Of a DNA stretch of 7,631 nucleotides, positions 6,303 to 7,631 are shown in pieces; position 1 is the first letter of the stretch; every line of letters starts with the position of its first letter. The notes under the pieces were generated by a model, which saw only the letters and a list, made by a program, of their open reading frames with translations, made no database searches and was not told where the DNA came from. The position numbers and the translations under genes are program-made. Location of the stretch: NCBI GenBank assembly GCA_031278145.1, contig JAITLA010000030.1, positions 1 to 7,631 of the forward strand. Reading direction: 5' to 3'. The DNA is from Eubacteriales Family XIII. Incertae Sedis bacterium. GTDB taxonomy: Bacteria; Bacillota_A; Clostridia; Peptostreptococcales; Anaerovoracaceae.

Positions 6303-6308
6303 CAAGAA

Positions 6309-7631
6309 ATGACGATCAAACACAGACCCACCATGCTGATGATACTGGACGGCTTCGGCCTGTCGGACGAGGCGCGCGGAAACGCGATTGCCGCCGCGCG
6401 AAAGCCGAACCTCGATAGGATATTCCGCGAATACCCGCATACGTCCATCGGCGCGAGCGGCGAAGCCGTGGGCCTGCCCGAGGGGCAGATGGGCAATTCC
6501 GAGGTCGGCCACCTGAACATCGGCGCGGGCCGCACCGTATACCAAGAATACACGCGCATCTCAAAGGCGATCCGCGAGGGCGACTTCTTTGAGAACCCCG
6601 TGCTGAACCGCGCCGCGGACAGAGCCTTGCGAAACGGCGGCGCGCTGCACCTGATCGGCCTCGTGTCGGACGGCGGCGTACACAGCCACAACACCCACCT
6701 CTACGCGCTGCTCGCGCTCGCGAAGCGAAAAGGGCTCGAACGGGTGTACATCCACGCATTTTTGGACGGCCGCGACACACCGCCGCACTCCGCCGCCGCC
6801 TTCCTCGCGGCGCTCGAAGAAGAGATCGCGCGCAGCGGCGCCGGCCGCATCGTCCTGCTCTCGGGGCGCTACTACGCGATGGACAGGGACAAGCGCTGGG
6901 ATCGCGTCAGAGAGGCCTACGACGCGATCAGCCTCGGGACCGGCATACCGGCCGAGAGCGCGGCCGCCGCGATCAAGGCGGCCTACGAGGCCGGCGAGAG
7001 CGATGAATTCGTGAAGCCGCGCAACATCCGCGCGCCCGGCGAAAAACCCGTCGTCATAGAGGACGGTGACTCCGTCGTATTCTTCAACTTCCGCCCGGAC
7101 CGCGCCCGCGAGATCACGCGCTGCTTCGTCGATCCGCGCTTCGACGGCTTTCCGCGCAAAAAAACCTACGCCTCGCTCCTCTTCGTCACGATGACGAGCT
7201 ACGACGCCGCGATGCCGAACGTCGAGGTGGCCTATCCGCCGCAGACCCTCAAAAACACGCTCGGAGCGTACATCGCGGGCCTCGGTCTGTCGCAGCTGCG
7301 CATCGCCGAAACGGAAAAATACGCGCACGTCACCTTCTTCTTCAATGGAGGCGTCGAACAACCGAACGCGGGCGAAGACCGCGCGCTCATCGATTCGCCC
7401 AAGGTCGCGACCTACGATCTGAAGCCGGAAATGAGCGCCTATCTCGTGACGGACGAAACGCTTGCGCGCGTCAAGAGCGACAAATACGACCTGATTGTCC
7501 TGAACTTCGCCAACTGCGACATGGTGGGGCACACCGGCGTCATGGCCGCCGCGACCAAGGCCGTGGAGGCCGTGGACGCCTGCGTGGGCAGGATCGCGGA
7601 CGCCGTGCTGGCCCGGGGCGGGCGGATCCTG
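6309..7631 (+). CDS. gpmI: 2,3-bisphosphoglycerate-independent phosphoglycerate mutase, 3' end missing
   Basis: The enzyme interconverts 3-phosphoglycerate and 2-phosphoglycerate in glycolysis and gluconeogenesis, in the cytosol, using Mn2+ and a phosphoserine intermediate. It belongs to the alkaline phosphatase superfamily. The 441 codons present show LDGFG with Asp14, the nucleophile Ser64 in GQMGNSEVGHLNIG (59-72), SDGGVHSH with His125, FLDGRDTPP (151-159), GRYYAMDRD with Arg187 and Arg193, FNFRPDRARE (259-268), ETEKYAHVTFFFNGG with Lys337, and NFANCDMVGHTG with metal ligands Asp404 and His408. Family members are about 510 residues, so about 70 are missing. The frame breaks off at GGRIL, just before the expected DHGNAE metal motif. 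No frameshift or lost catalytic residue is seen. It is divergent from the flippase-addA pair. In many Firmicutes gpmI sits in a gap-pgk-tpi-gpmI-eno cluster, but here it has a long leader and no glycolytic gene upstream. Confidence 0.97.
   Translation, partial: MTIKHRPTMLMILDGFGLSDEARGNAIAAARKPNLDRIFREYPHTSIGASGEAVGLPEGQMGNSEVGHLNIGAGRTVYQEYTRISKAIREGDFFENPVLNRAADRALRNGGALHLIGLVSDGGVHSHNTHLYALLALAKRKGLERVYIHAFLDGRDTPPHSAAAFLAALEEEIARSGAGRIVLLSGRYYAMDRDKRWDRVREAYDAISLGTGIPAESAAAAIKAAYEAGESDEFVKPRNIRAPGEKPVVIEDGDSVVFFNFRPDRAREITRCFVDPRFDGFPRKKTYASLLFVTMTSYDAAMPNVEVAYPPQTLKNTLGAYIAGLGLSQLRIAETEKYAHVTFFFNGGVEQPNAGEDRALIDSPKVATYDLKPEMSAYLVTDETLARVKSDKYDLIVLNFANCDMVGHTGVMAAATKAVEAVDACVGRIADAVLARGGRIL

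Larger units (their letters stand above)
5580..6308. other. 729-base divergent intergenic region
   Basis: This stretch separates the leftward flippase-addA pair from rightward gpmI. It is less GC-rich than the coding DNA and I see no credible protein gene in it. From left to right it contains a TATAAT-bearing dyad, a terminator-like hairpin with ten Ts, a GC-rich purine-biased segment, an inverted and tandem 25-base repeat cluster, a C5/G5 hairpin, a consensus minus-strand promoter, and the 5' leader of gpmI with several short hairpins. Each is listed separately. I found no tRNA, rRNA or riboswitch that I could recognise. Confidence 0.8.

Noticed and set aside
6561..7532. A 323-codon frame on the minus strand inside gpmI
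   Set aside because: The plus strand encodes all the catalytic motifs of GpmI; this is an antisense shadow.

Overview
The window looks like a piece of a high-GC chromosome from a Firmicute/Clostridia-type bacterium. That rests on three things: an AddA-type helicase-nuclease of the length seen in low-GC Gram-positive relatives, a MurJ/SpoVB-family flippase, and strong Shine-Dalgarno sequences with one TTG start. The coding regions are very GC-rich. The long gap between the divergent genes is clearly richer in A+T. A genus cannot be assigned from the sequence alone.

Layout, left to right. Positions 1-156 (minus) hold the first 52 codons of an unrecognised gene that runs off the left edge. Positions 257-3943 (minus) are addA, complete, with all helicase motifs and an intact RecB-type nuclease motif. 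Positions 3972-5579 (minus) are a complete MurJ/SpoVB-family membrane flippase gene lying 28 bases upstream of addA in the same direction, so the two are probably co-transcribed. Positions 5580-6308 are a 729-base divergent intergenic region. Positions 6309-7631 (plus) are gpmI, the cofactor-independent phosphoglycerate mutase, cut by the right edge shortly before its last conserved metal-binding motif.

The intergenic region is the least ordinary part. It holds three copies of a 25-base unit. Two are in tandem with no spacer and one is inverted 64 bases away (24 of 25 matching), which looks like a REPIN or REP-type non-autonomous element. To its right is a near-perfect SigA promoter on the minus strand (TTGACA, 17-base spacer, TATACT). 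It would transcribe leftwards through the repeats. Before reaching the flippase gene this transcript meets a terminator-like hairpin followed by ten Ts. Just beyond lies a long dyad, each arm of which contains TATAAT. The distal promoter could therefore make either a long attenuated leader for the flippase-addA operon or a separate RNA of about 390 nucleotides.

How the genes relate: the flippase probably moves a lipid-linked cell-envelope precursor, AddA processes DNA double-strand ends for recombination, and GpmI works in glycolysis. They share no pathway. The noteworthy context is that addA sits next to a flippase gene and not next to addB. I see no phage, CRISPR, toxin-antitoxin or defence system here. 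Any unusual biology would be in the 5600-6065 intergenic segment.
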